A stretch of 64,000 nt of DNA from Rhodobacterales bacterium (lineage in GTDB: Bacteria > Pseudomonadota > Alphaproteobacteria > Caulobacterales > Hyphomonadaceae), in assembly GCA_014763715.1 (NCBI GenBank), contig JACXUV010000003.1, positions 62,001 to 126,000 of the forward strand, in the 5' to 3' direction. Both the position numbers and the translations under genes were made by a program. How positions within the stretch are numbered: position 1 is the stretch's first letter; every line of letters begins with the position of its first letter. Of the stretch, positions 34,863-43,743 are shown piece after piece. The notes under the pieces were generated by a model, which made no database searches, was not told where the DNA came from, and was given only the letters and a program-made list of their open reading frames with translations.

Positions 34863-36059
34863 ATGTTCCTGCGCGCATTCGCAGCCCTCACCCGAGCCGT
34901 TGGCGCCGCAGCTTTCCTGGCGATAACGGCCTTTGGTGGCGGAACTGCCCTGGCAGAGAAGTACGCCGCGATCGTTATCGACGCCGATACGCAGGAAGTG
35001 CTTCACGACCGGCACGCTGACGAGCCGCGCTATCCGGCCTCACTCACCAAGGTGATGACCCTCTACATGCTGTTCGACGCCCTTAAGAGCGGCGAGGTCT
35101 CCCTAGACGAGCGTCTGGTCGTCTCCCGCTACGCTGCCAGCCAGGCCCCCTCGAATCTCAAGCTGAAAACCGGCTCACGCATCACCGTGCGCGACGCAAT
35201 CGGCGCGCTGATCACCAAGTCCGCCAATGATGTGGCCGTTGTCGTGGCTGAGCGTCTGGGCGGAACAGAGAGCCGTTTTGCCCAGCTGATGACAGTCAAG
35301 GCCAAGGCACTTGGTCTTGAGAACACCCGTTTCGTCAACGCATCCGGTCTGCCTGATACACGCCAGCTGAGCACGGCGCGCGACATGGCTCTGCTCGCCG
35401 AGGCGATGCTGAGCAATCATGCCGATTACTATCACTATTTCGCGACCGAGCAGTTCTCCTGGGGCGGCAAGACCTACAAGAACCACAACAACCTCCTCGG
35501 CGAGGTCAATGGCGTGGACGGGATCAAGACCGGCTATACCCGCGCTTCGGGCTTTAACCTGATGGCTTCGGCCAAACGCGACGGGCATCGCATCATTGCC
35601 GTCATGCTGGGCGGCACCACGGCCCGTGCGCGTGACAGCCATGTGGAGTCCCTGCTTGAGGCAGCCTTCAGCTCCTTCGCTCTTCCCGCCGATGACCCGG
35701 CCCTTCGCAGCCGCCTGGCCTTTGCGATGCTGGAAGAGCCGCTGAGCCCGGAAGCGGCTGCAGAGCCGATGCTGAACGGCAAACCTCTGTCGATGATCCT
35801 GGCGGCGGAAGCTGCAGCGGCGCAGGTCGCCGCCAATGACAATACTCCCGCAGAATCGGCCCAAGGCGATGCAGACGACGCCCAGCCTGCCCCCATTCTT
35901 GCTGCGGAAACCCTGCCGGCAGTTGTGGCCCCGGCAGAAGAGCCCCAGCAAATGGACCCGGCCGAAACCTCTATCGGACGCTACTATGCCGAAGCGCCGG
36001 TTCTGGAGGAGCCAGCCTTCTCACCGGAAGAGTATCGCCGACGCCAACTGGCCAAGTAG
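34863..36059 (+). CDS. D-alanyl-D-alanine carboxypeptidase (PBP5-type)
   Basis: A 398-residue periplasmic peptidase. A signal peptide (about 1-31, ALAEK cleavage) is followed by active-site Ser60-Leu-Thr-Lys63, Ser120-Ala-Asn122 and Lys222-Thr-Gly224, the three penicillin-binding motifs. It trims the terminal D-Ala of peptidoglycan stem peptides. The C-terminal ~110 residues are Ala/Pro/Glu-rich and low-complexity instead of the usual PBP5 beta domain and amphipathic anchor. How it attaches to the membrane is unclear. The start has GGGAG upstream. Confidence 0.9.
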   Translation: MFLRAFAALTRAVGAAAFLAITAFGGGTALAEKYAAIVIDADTQEVLHDRHADEPRYPASLTKVMTLYMLFDALKSGEVSLDERLVVSRYAASQAPSNLKLKTGSRITVRDAIGALITKSANDVAVVVAERLGGTESRFAQLMTVKAKALGLENTRFVNASGLPDTRQLSTARDMALLAEAMLSNHADYYHYFATEQFSWGGKTYKNHNNLLGEVNGVDGIKTGYTRASGFNLMASAKRDGHRIIAVMLGGTTARARDSHVESLLEAAFSSFALPADDPALRSRLAFAMLEEPLSPEAAAEPMLNGKPLSMILAAEAAAAQVAANDNTPAESAQGDADDAQPAPILAAETLPAVVAPAEEPQQMDPAETSIGRYYAEAPVLEEPAFSPEEYRRRQLAK

Positions 36060-36116
36060 GGTTGTCACCGCGTCCGGCTTGCCGGAAAACGCCTCCGATC
36101 CTGCAGGAGCAGCGCC

Positions 36117-37079
36117 GTGGCCCATGAATCCGACATTGAACTCGCCCGCAACACGATCCGCATAGAGCGGGACGCGCTGGAGCAGCTGGAGGCCAGCATC
36201 GGCCCCTCCATCGCGGAAGCGGCTGACAAGATCATGGCGACAGACCGTCACGTCATCGTCGCCGGGGTCGGCAAGTCCGGCCATATTGGCCAGAAGATCG
36301 CCGCCAGCCTCGCCTCGACGGGCACGCCCAGCTTCTTCCTGCACCCGACCGAAGCCAGCCATGGCGACCTCGGCATGGTCGTTCCGGGCTCCGTCGTGAT
36401 CGCGATTTCCTATTCGGGCGAAAGCCGCGAACTGGTGGATCTGCTACGGTATTGCAAAGGTAACAACATCCCGCTGATCGGCATGACCCGCTCTGCCGAC
36501 TCGACGCTGGGCCGGGCTTCTGATGTGCTGCTGGAGATGCCGGTCGTGGCAGAGGCGTGCCCGAACGGCCTCGCGCCGACCTCTTCGACAACCATGGCGC
36601 TGGCGCTGGGCGATGCGCTGACCATCGTGCTGATGGCCCGCCGCGGCTTCTCACGGGAGGAGTTCGGCTTCCGTCATCCGGGCGGAAAACTGGGCCGCTC
36701 CCTGCAGACTGCAGGCGACTATATCGAGACTAAAACGGATCATATGCCGATTATCTCCGTACAAGCCGATGTTCGCGACGTGATCCTGGCTGTCTCCGAA
36801 GGACGCAAGGGATGTGTCGGCGTGATCGATGCGTCCGGCAAGCTGGTCGGCATGGTCACCGATGGCGACCTGCGCCGTGCCATGCTGGCCGGAAAGCTCA
36901 CCGGCACTGCCGCCGACGTCATGACCCCCGAGCCGAAGGCGCTCGGCCCTGACGACCGCATGTCTGCAGTCATCAAGACTTTCACCGAGCAGCGGATCTC
37001 GAACGCCTTCGTGACGGTGGACGGCAAGCCGGTCGGCATCATCGACATGAAGGACCTGCTTGCCGAAGGTTATGTCTGA
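36117..37079 (+). CDS. kdsD: Arabinose-5-phosphate isomerase (KpsF/GutQ/KdsD family)
   Basis: A 320-residue protein that interconverts ribulose-5-P and arabinose-5-P, supplying KdsA for Kdo synthesis. The SIS sugar isomerase domain has GVGKSGHIGQKIAASLASTG, SYSGESRELVDL and LAPTSSTTMALALGDAL. Two CBS domains follow (about 205-320), with VTDGDLRRAM and GIIDMKDLLAEGYV. The start is GTG at 36117 with AGGAG 8 bases upstream. It follows the carboxypeptidase by 57 bases. Confidence 0.92.
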   Translation: MAHESDIELARNTIRIERDALEQLEASIGPSIAEAADKIMATDRHVIVAGVGKSGHIGQKIAASLASTGTPSFFLHPTEASHGDLGMVVPGSVVIAISYSGESRELVDLLRYCKGNNIPLIGMTRSADSTLGRASDVLLEMPVVAEACPNGLAPTSSTTMALALGDALTIVLMARRGFSREEFGFRHPGGKLGRSLQTAGDYIETKTDHMPIISVQADVRDVILAVSEGRKGCVGVIDASGKLVGMVTDGDLRRAMLAGKLTGTAADVMTPEPKALGPDDRMSAVIKTFTEQRISNAFVTVDGKPVGIIDMKDLLAEGYV

Positions 37080-37109
37080 TCCGGCTGAGCCCCAGACCCG
37101 TTCTCTGCC

Positions 37110-37913
37110 CTACTGGCCGAGTTCGAAGACCACATTCACCGTCGCGCTGTAGCCGACTTCACCACCCGCCATGGGTGTGGAGACGGCATCGGCCATCTTG
37201 GCTTCCATCATCCGGCCCATCGCCATCGGCGCGGGGGAATAGCTGCCGCTTTCATTGATGGTGACGATCCGCAGGACGCGCAGGCCTGCCGCCTTGGCAT
37301 AGAGGTCCGCCCGGGCGCGGGCATCAGCCATGGCCTTGCGGCGGGCTTCGTCACGCACATCGGCATCGTCATCGAGGGCAAAGGTCAATCCATTGAACGT
37401 GTTGCCACCCGCCTTGACCAGGCTGTCGAGCGTCGAGCCCAGATTGTCGAGATCACGCACCTTCACGGTCAGCTGGTTCGAGGCGGTATAGCCGATCAGC
37501 TTCTGCTCCCCGTGGGAGGAACCGTCTTTCAGCTTGGTCTCGATATAGGTGTAGCGCGGCCAGAGCGAGAAATTGGACGTCTGCATGTCCTTCTTCGCGA
37601 CGCCGGCCTTTTCCAGCGCATCGAACACGCCTGTCATGGATTTGGCCTGCGCTTCCATGGCTGCCGTCGCCGTATCGCCATCTTCCTGCACGCCGGCATT
37701 GATGTAGGCGATATCAGGCTCGCGCTTCACGGTAGCTTCAGCCGAGATGGACAGTGTCGTTTCCGGCTGGATCGAGTTCGGCGCCTGATAGAGGCCGGTT
37801 GCGGCCTGCTGGGACAGGCCCAGTGCCGGGCCCTGCATCTGGGCACAGGCAGCCTGCGGCAGGATCAGGGCCAGAGCGGCCGTCGAGGCAAAGAGGGGTA
37901 ACATACGACGCAT
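37110..37913 (-). CDS. SIMPL domain (DUF541) periplasmic protein
   Basis: A 267-residue exported protein. The signal peptide is about 1-23 (ALALILPQAACAQ). ISAEATVKREPDIAYINAGVQEDGDTATAAM, YTASNQLTVKVRDLDNLGSTLDSLVKAGGNTFNGL and DEARRKAMADARARADLYAKAAGLRVLRIV are the core of SIMPL proteins such as BP26/OmpIRR and E. coli YggE, which form a ring-like oligomer and have been tied to oxidative stress. The biochemical role is unproven. It is convergent with kdsD. Confidence 0.85.
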   Translation of the reverse strand: MRRMLPLFASTAALALILPQAACAQMQGPALGLSQQAATGLYQAPNSIQPETTLSISAEATVKREPDIAYINAGVQEDGDTATAAMEAQAKSMTGVFDALEKAGVAKKDMQTSNFSLWPRYTYIETKLKDGSSHGEQKLIGYTASNQLTVKVRDLDNLGSTLDSLVKAGGNTFNGLTFALDDDADVRDEARRKAMADARARADLYAKAAGLRVLRIVTINESGSYSPAPMAMGRMMEAKMADAVSTPMAGGEVGYSATVNVVFELGQ

Positions 37914-38002
37914 CAGGATCTCCCATTGGTAATTGACTGAGTGTTCTACCGAATACTCTGGGAGGCAATCTTGTTCCGATTGTGTCTCAGGCCGATGACA
38001 AA

Positions 38003-39022
38003 TCAGGCGTTTTCATAGCCTTGCGGGTTCTGGCTCTGCCAGGCCCACTGGTCGCGGCACATGTCTTCCAGCGTCAGCTCCGCCTGCCAGCCGAGCAGTT
38101 CCTGCGCCAGCGACGGATCCGCCCAGAAGGCGGCGATGTCGCCTGCCCGGCGCGGCGCAAATTCCATCGGGATGGACTGCCCGCAAGCGGCCTCGAAAGC
38201 CCGCACCACATCCAGAACGGACGAACCATTGCCAGTGCCGAGGTTCACCGTGAACGGGCCATGCGTATGGCGGAACCGGTCCAGCGCCAGCACATGGGCG
38301 CGGGCAAGGTCCACGACATGGAGATAGTCACGCACGCCTGTGCCGTCGGCCGTGTCATAGTCATTGCCGAACACGTTGAGATGCTCACGCCGCCCCACGG
38401 CAACCTGCGCCACATAAGGCATGAGATTGTTCGGAATGTCGTTCGGGTCTTCCCCGATCATGCCGCTCGGATGCGCACCGATTGGATTGAAATAACGCAG
38501 GATCGCCACATCCGTCAGCTTTCCTGACCCGGCCACATCGTTCAGCAGCATTTCCGCCGCGAGCTTTGTGTTGCCATAAGGGTTCGTTGGCCGGAGGCGG
38601 TGGGATTCGGTATAGGGCAGGAATTCCGGCTCACCATAAACCGTCGCACTGGACGAGAAGACGATCTGGCTGGCCCCGGTTTCCAGCATCGCCTGAATCA
38701 GGCTGTGCGTACCCATGACATTGGCGCTGTAATATTCGAGCGGTTTTTCCGTCGACTCCCCCACGGCCTTCAGGCCGGCGAAATGGATGGCTGCTTCGCA
38801 TTCATGCTTTGCGAGAATCTCGGCGATGCGGCCCGTGTCGCGCACATCGGCCTCATACCAGTCGATCTGCGAATTGGTCAGCTGCCCCACCCGCTCAATC
38901 GCCTTGGGTGAGGAATTGACAAAATTATCCACGATCACGGGCTCGTAGCCGCGCGAGACGAGCTCCACACAGGTGTGCGATCCGATATATCCGGCACCGC
39001 CGGTCACTAGTACGCGTGTCAT
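38003..39022 (-). CDS. galE: UDP-glucose 4-epimerase
   Basis: A 339-residue extended SDR. The NAD motif GGAGYIGSHT is at 8-17, catalytic Ser-Ser-Ser-Ala-Thr-Val-Tyr is near 123-129, and Tyr149-x-x-x-Lys153 is in NPYGNTKLAAE. It interconverts UDP-glucose and UDP-galactose (or the N-acetyl forms), feeding the exopolysaccharide locus further right. It is transcribed away from the tRNA gene. Confidence 0.93.
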   Translation of the reverse strand: MTRVLVTGGAGYIGSHTCVELVSRGYEPVIVDNFVNSSPKAIERVGQLTNSQIDWYEADVRDTGRIAEILAKHECEAAIHFAGLKAVGESTEKPLEYYSANVMGTHSLIQAMLETGASQIVFSSSATVYGEPEFLPYTESHRLRPTNPYGNTKLAAEMLLNDVAGSGKLTDVAILRYFNPIGAHPSGMIGEDPNDIPNNLMPYVAQVAVGRREHLNVFGNDYDTADGTGVRDYLHVVDLARAHVLALDRFRHTHGPFTVNLGTGNGSSVLDVVRAFEAACGQSIPMEFAPRRAGDIAAFWADPSLAQELLGWQAELTLEDMCRDQWAWQSQNPQGYENA

Positions 39023-39159
39023 GTCCCCTACCTAGCAGGAATTGTGCCCGGTTTCAGAGAGATTGACCACAAGAGCGGTAAGACTCCGTTACCTGTTTCG
39101 GCGGGATTCATCAGCCCCATTGCAAGGTGCGCAGCACCCGCCTAAACGAAAGCTTCGGT

Positions 39160-39233
39160 GGGCCTGTAGCTCAGTTGGTTAGAGCGGACCGCTCATAACG
39201 GTTTGGTCGGGGGTTCAAGTCCCTCCGGGCCCA
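39160..39233 (+). tRNA. tRNA-Ile2 (anticodon CAT, lysidine-modified type)
   Basis: A full cloverleaf: acceptor GGGCCTG pairs with CGGGCCC, anticodon arm GACCG-CTCATAA-CGGTT with CAT at 39194-39196, T arm GGGGG-TTCAAGT-CCCTC and discriminator A at 39233. CCA is not fully encoded. The acceptor and anticodon stems match tRNA-Ile(CAT), where C34 becomes lysidine and reads AUA; the elongator Met tRNA of this group has a GGCGGGG acceptor. An initiator tRNA is excluded because the first pair is G-C. Confidence 0.92.
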
Positions 39234-39502
39234 CCGATTTTTATTTGCGCCTTGCCACCCACCAACCCGAGGCGCGGGTGTCGGTTCGGGGCTTCACCTC
39301 TCACCTCCGCCATTGCCCACCGGAGCACCTTCACAGCCCCTGCGCAGCCGCCTGCTGCTCTGGTCCGCGGCGGGCCGCTGGCGAAACAGCCTCTCCTAAC
39401 GTCAATCTGTCTCATGGCCTCGCTCCGGAGCAGCTGATAGCCATTTTGATGAAACCGTTCTGCCTGCAGCAGCAGACACAATCCAACGAAGGAGAGCCTC
39501 TG

Positions 39503-40546
39503 ATGAAAGCGCTTGTTTATGGTGGTCCTGGCCAGAAAGAATGGAAAGACGTTCCCCGCCCCGAACTGGACAAACAGACAGATGCCGTTGTCCGGATTCT
39601 GCACACGACGATCTGCGGAACCGACCTGCATATCCTGAAAGGGGACGTTCCGGCCGTCACCGAAGGGCGCATTCTGGGGCATGAGGGCATCGGCATCGTG
39701 GAAGAGGTCGGCTCCGGCGTATCGAACTTCAAACCCGGCGACCGGGTTCTGATCTCCTGCGTCACCTCCTGCGGACGGTGCAGCTATTGCAAACGCCAGC
39801 TCTACGCCCACTGCGAAGATGGCGGCTGGATCCTCGGCCACCTGATCGATGGAACGCAGGCGGAATATGTCCGCATTCCACATGCCGACAACAGCCTCTA
39901 CCCGCTACCTGAAGGTGTCAGCGAGGAAGCCCTGCTGATGCTGAGCGACATCCTGCCGACCGGCTTCGAGATCGGCGTGCTGGCCGGACAGGTCAAACCC
40001 GGCGATACGGTTGCCATTGTCGGCGCCGGCCCGATCGGCATGGCGACACTTCTGACCGCACAGCTCTATTCGCCCGGCCGCATCATCATGGTGGACCTTG
40101 ATCCGGAACGCCTGGCTCTGTCGCGCCAGTTCGGCGCAACCGATACAATCAATTCCGGAGAGGAAAACGCCGTCGAAGCCCTGTTCGCCATGACCAATGG
40201 TGTCGGGGTGGATGTCGCCATCGAAGCCGTCGGCATCCCGGCGACATTTGATATCTGCCAGAAATCCATCGCGCCCGGCGGGCACATCGCCAATGTCGGC
40301 GTGCACGGAAAGAGCGTGGAACTGCATCTGGAAGACCTGTGGATCCGCAACATCACGCTGACCACCGGCCTGGTCTCGACCTACAGCACCCCGATGCTGT
40401 TGCAGACCGTGCAATCCGGCGCGTTCCATCCGGAAAAGCTGATCACGCACCGCTTCGCGCTGGAAGATATGATGCAGGCGTATGAGGTGTTCTCGAACGC
40501 GGCCAAGGAAAAGGCCATGAAAGTGCTGATTTCAGCAGACGCCTGA
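39503..40546 (+). CDS. Zinc-dependent alcohol dehydrogenase (MDR family)
   Basis: A 347-residue enzyme. Catalytic zinc ligands are Cys in HTTICGTDLH, the GHEGIGIVEEVG His-Glu and the later Asp/Glu; the structural zinc Cys set is in SCGRCSYCKRQLYAHC. The NAD motif is VGAGPIGMATLL (about 172-183). It resembles the zinc-dependent alcohol dehydrogenases (AdhA-type, some acting on isopropanol or ethanol). The ATG at 39503 follows AAGGAGA. The region between the tRNA and this start (270 bases) holds no convincing gene. Confidence 0.88.
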   Translation: MKALVYGGPGQKEWKDVPRPELDKQTDAVVRILHTTICGTDLHILKGDVPAVTEGRILGHEGIGIVEEVGSGVSNFKPGDRVLISCVTSCGRCSYCKRQLYAHCEDGGWILGHLIDGTQAEYVRIPHADNSLYPLPEGVSEEALLMLSDILPTGFEIGVLAGQVKPGDTVAIVGAGPIGMATLLTAQLYSPGRIIMVDLDPERLALSRQFGATDTINSGEENAVEALFAMTNGVGVDVAIEAVGIPATFDICQKSIAPGGHIANVGVHGKSVELHLEDLWIRNITLTTGLVSTYSTPMLLQTVQSGAFHPEKLITHRFALEDMMQAYEVFSNAAKEKAMKVLISADA

Positions 40547-40598
40547 TCGCCCCTGCCACAGCCGCCGTCACTGGGCCGCCGCAGGCCCGGCCACATGG

Positions 40599-41549
40599 CT
40601 ACAGGGCCTGAATCTCGTGTTCGAAGTACTCGATCGTGGGCTTCAGGCCCTCCGCCAGCGGAATACCCGGCTCCCAGCCAAGGATTTCGCGGGCGCGTGA
40701 GATGTCCGGCTGGCGCTGGCGCGGATCGTCCGACGGCAATGGCCGGTGCACGATCTTCGATTTCGAGCCTGTCAGCTCCAGCACGGTTTCAGCCAGCTGG
40801 CGCATGGTGAACTCCCCCGGATTGCCGAGATTGATCGGACCGGTCACATCATCGTCCGAATTCATCAGACGGATGAGCCCTTCAACCAGATCGGAGACGA
40901 AGCAGAAACTACGCGTCTGCTGGCCATCGCCATAAAGCGTAATGTCCTCACCGCGCAGCGCCTGTACGATGAAGTTGGAGACGACCCGCCCGTCATTCGG
41001 ATGCATACGCGGGCCATAGGTGTTGAAGATCCGCGCAACCTTGATCGCCACATTGTGCTGGCGGTGATAGTCGAAAAACAGCGTCTCGGCACAGCGCTTG
41101 CCCTCATCATAGCAGGAGCGGATGCCGATCGGGTTTACATTGCCCCAGTACTCCTCACGCTGAGGGTGCATCTCCGGATCGCCATAGACTTCCGAGGTCG
41201 ACGCCTGAAGGATCTTCGCCTTGGTGCGCTTGGCAAGCCCCAGCATGTTGATGGCCCCATGCACACTGGTCTTGGTCGTCTGGACGGGATCGAACTGGTA
41301 GTGAATGGGGCTCGCCGGACAGGCCAGATTGTAGATCTGGTCGACCTCCACAAAGAGCGGAAACGTCACATCGTGGCGCATCAGCTCAAACCGCGGATTC
41401 TCCAGCAGATGGGCCACATTGGCGCGCCGGCCGGTGAAGAAATTGTCCACACACAGGACTTCCGCTCCGGATTCGAGCAGGCGCTCGCACAGGAAGGACC
41501 CAATGAATCCGGCACCGCCGGTAACGAGGATACGGGGAGCGTAATGCAT
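40599..41549 (-). CDS. UDP-glucuronate decarboxylase / UDP-xylose synthase-type epimerase
   Basis: A 316-residue extended [13 protein letters not shown] is at 11-20, Thr/Ser-Ser-Glu-Val-Tyr-Gly near 118-123 and Tyr147-Asp-Glu-Gly-Lys151 in [12 protein letters not shown], which is diagnostic of [29 protein letters not shown] is also UXS-like. It would turn UDP-glucuronate into UDP-xylose for surface polysaccharide. I used the ATG at 41549. It lies at the edge of the polysaccharide locus, next to phhA. Confidence 0.88.
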   Translation of the reverse strand: MHYAPRILVTGGAGFIGSFLCERLLESGAEVLCVDNFFTGRRANVAHLLENPRFELMRHDVTFPLFVEVDQIYNLACPASPIHYQFDPVQTTKTSVHGAINMLGLAKRTKAKILQASTSEVYGDPEMHPQREEYWGNVNPIGIRSCYDEGKRCAETLFFDYHRQHNVAIKVARIFNTYGPRMHPNDGRVVSNFIVQALRGEDITLYGDGQQTRSFCFVSDLVEGLIRLMNSDDDVTGPINLGNPGEFTMRQLAETVLELTGSKSKIVHRPLPSDDPRQRQPDISRAREILGWEPGIPLAEGLKPTIEYFEHEIQAL

Positions 41550-41611
41550 CCCCTGTCGATCTTCTGTTTTTTCACAGGGGTCAAGCATGGAAGGCACGCC
41601 TCCCCCTCCGC

Positions 41612-42502
41612 TCAGCTCACTCCGGCCAGGCCATTCCTGCGGCCGCCTGCATCGAAATAGGCATGCGTGCCCCGGTGCAGGACGGGATCCCCGGGCGCCA
41701 ACTCATGAGCTTCATAGTCCGCCAGCCCCTTCACATCGGCATAGACCGATCCGAAATCCTGGTAACAGGCATCGAGCAGCGCTTCGAAACTGTCGACAAC
41801 GAAATAGGTCTGCTGGAAGTCATCGATGATATACTTCGTCCGCATCAGGCGCCGCACATCGAAAGCGATGCGGTTCGGGCTGTCGTCTTCCAGGGCGAAC
41901 ACGGTTTCCTGCGGGCTGGACAGGATGCCCGCGCCATAGATGTGCAGGCCGTCCTCTTCGCGGATCAGGCCGAACTCCACCGTGTACCAGTAGAGGCGCG
42001 CCAGATTGTGCAACTGGTCGAGTTGCATCGCCCGTTGCCCGCCCTTGCCATATGCCTCCATGAAATCCGCAAATACCGGATTGGCCAGCAGTGGCACATG
42101 GCCGAAAATATCGTGGAAGATGTCCGGTTCCTGCAGATAGTCGAACTCGGCCTCCGGACGGATAAAAGCCCCGGCCGGGAAACGCCGGTTGGCCAGGTGA
42201 TCGAAAAAGATCTCGTCCGGCACCAGCCCCGCAACCGGAACGACACGCCAGCCGGTGATTTTTTCCAGCTTGTCCGACAGACGCCCCATATGCGGAATGC
42301 CCGACGGCGACAGTTCCAGCGCCTCCATGGCCTGCAATGCGGCCGAACAGGCCCGGCCGCTTGTGACCTGCTTCTGGCGCCGGAACAGCCGGTCCCACCG
42401 GTCGTGCTCGTCGGCCGGATAGGTCTCCCAAGCCTGATCGATGGTAAAATCCGCCGCGCGGAGGGCGGCGTGATAGCGGTTCTTGAGAGTTGTCGCAGTC
42501 AT
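41612..42502 (-). CDS. phhA: Phenylalanine 4-monooxygenase
   Basis: A 296-residue non-haem iron hydroxylase that turns phenylalanine into tyrosine with tetrahydropterin and O2. Iron ligands His130 and His135 lie in [13 protein letters not shown] and Glu176 in WYTVEFGLI. The bacterial catalytic core is complete, with no regulatory ACT domain, as expected. I used the ATG at 42502; the frame is open further upstream but would include the operator-like palindrome. Phenylalanine catabolism genes are not next to it, so it is a lone gene within the polysaccharide region. Confidence 0.92.
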   Translation of the reverse strand: MTATTLKNRYHAALRAADFTIDQAWETYPADEHDRWDRLFRRQKQVTSGRACSAALQAMEALELSPSGIPHMGRLSDKLEKITGWRVVPVAGLVPDEIFFDHLANRRFPAGAFIRPEAEFDYLQEPDIFHDIFGHVPLLANPVFADFMEAYGKGGQRAMQLDQLHNLARLYWYTVEFGLIREEDGLHIYGAGILSSPQETVFALEDDSPNRIAFDVRRLMRTKYIIDDFQQTYFVVDSFEALLDACYQDFGSVYADVKGLADYEAHELAPGDPVLHRGTHAYFDAGGRRNGLAGVS

Positions 42503-42524
42503 CAAATCACTCGTATCGCAGCCC

Positions 42525-42550
42525 CAATTGGTTACATATGTAACGAATTG
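42525..42550. promoter_or_regulatory. 26-bp near-perfect palindrome upstream of phhA
   Basis: CAATT-G-GTTAC-AT-AT-GTAAC-G-AATTG pairs in 12 of 13 positions; the inner 14 bases GTTACATATGTAAC are a perfect palindrome. It lies 23-48 bases upstream of the phhA start and about 100 bases before the divergent glycosyltransferase. A repressor or activator of phhA is the likely user; none is encoded next to it. Confidence 0.55.
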
Positions 42551-42648
42551 GCTTCCACAGTTCAATTCACCTGCAACGGGTCGACGGGATATTGAGAAAG
42601 TGGCAGTAACACTCTGGAAACGGGGGCGGACGTAAGTGTGTACGCAAT

Positions 42649-43740
42649 ATGACTGAAGCACAAAGCATCGACCGCACGCCGAAACCGGACGAGACAGCGG
42701 CAGTTCCCGTCTTTTCCGTTGTGATCGTGAATTACAATGGCGGCGCCTATGTTCAGGCGGCGCTCGATTCGCTGACGCGCCAGACCCGGCGGGATTTCGA
42801 GGTGATTGTCATCGACAACGCCTCCAGCGACGGCTCGGTCGACAATCTCGAAACATCGGGCCTGCCAGCCTTCACTCTACTCGCGGAAACGGAAAACCAT
42901 GGCTATGCCCGCGGCACAAACATCAGCGTCGCGCAGGCAAGAGGCGAGTGGATCGTCTGTCTGAACCCCGACGCGGTCGCAGACCCCGCCTACCTCGAAC
43001 AGATTGCCAGCGGCATCGCCCGCAATCCGGCCGTCAACATGTTCGCATCTGCTCAGTACCGCATGGAAATGCCCAGCATTCTCGACGGTGCAGGCGACGC
43101 CTACCTCATCTTCGGCCTGCCTTGGCGCGGAGGCTTCGGCCGCCCGGCGACAGAGATGCCGGATGAAGGCGAATCCTTCAGCCCGTGCGGCGCCGGCGCG
43201 ATCTTCAACCGCGAGCGCTTCCTGCGCAGCGGCGGCTTCGTCGAGGAATTCTTCTGCTTCTGCGAGGATGTCGAACTGGGCTTCCGTATGCGCCTTGCGG
43301 GGGAGAAGTGCGTCTTCCTGCCCGGCGCGGTGATCCACCATGTCGGCGGCGGCCTTTCCGGCCGGGCCAGCGAGTTCTCGACTTATCACGGCAACCGCAA
43401 CCGGATTTGGACCTATGCCCGAAACATGCCGTCCCTCCTGTTCTGGCCGACCCTCCCGGGGCATGTGGTGCTGTCATCCTATGTGCTGGCACGCAGTGTA
43501 CTGAACGGGCGTTTCCCGGCCACTTGGCGCGGCATGCGCGATGGGATGAAGGGCGCGATGCGGATGCGCAAGGCCGGCAATGACGACCGCAAGCATCACG
43601 CATCTCTCTGGCAACTGGCCCGCGCCATGGCGTGGAACCCCTTCCGGATGAGCCAGCGGCGCGTGCACGTGCGCCCCATCCAGAAGCGGCCGGCTGCGGG
43701 CAGCATGTCCGCCACCAACCTCAACAAGACGGCCCTCTGA
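42649..43740 (+). CDS. Family 2 glycosyltransferase
   Basis: A 363-residue GT-A fold enzyme. VVIVNYNGGAYVQAALDSL (23-41), VIVIDNASSDGSVDNL (53-68) and NPDAVAD match the nucleotide-sugar and metal sites. FFCFCEDVELGFRMRLAG is the rhamnosyltransferase-like acceptor region. It should add a sugar to a lipid-linked glycan on the cytoplasmic side. It is the first plus-strand gene of the polysaccharide locus and is followed, after 3 bases, by another glycosyltransferase, so the two are likely cotranscribed. Confidence 0.88.
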   Translation: MTEAQSIDRTPKPDETAAVPVFSVVIVNYNGGAYVQAALDSLTRQTRRDFEVIVIDNASSDGSVDNLETSGLPAFTLLAETENHGYARGTNISVAQARGEWIVCLNPDAVADPAYLEQIASGIARNPAVNMFASAQYRMEMPSILDGAGDAYLIFGLPWRGGFGRPATEMPDEGESFSPCGAGAIFNRERFLRSGGFVEEFFCFCEDVELGFRMRLAGEKCVFLPGAVIHHVGGGLSGRASEFSTYHGNRNRIWTYARNMPSLLFWPTLPGHVVLSSYVLARSVLNGRFPATWRGMRDGMKGAMRMRKAGNDDRKHHASLWQLARAMAWNPFRMSQRRVHVRPIQKRPAAGSMSATNLNKTAL

Positions 43741-43743
43741 CAT

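Noticed and set aside
39160..39233. tRNA-Met (CAT) call
   Set aside because: Acceptor and anticodon stems match tRNA-Ile2; the G-C first pair excludes the initiator.
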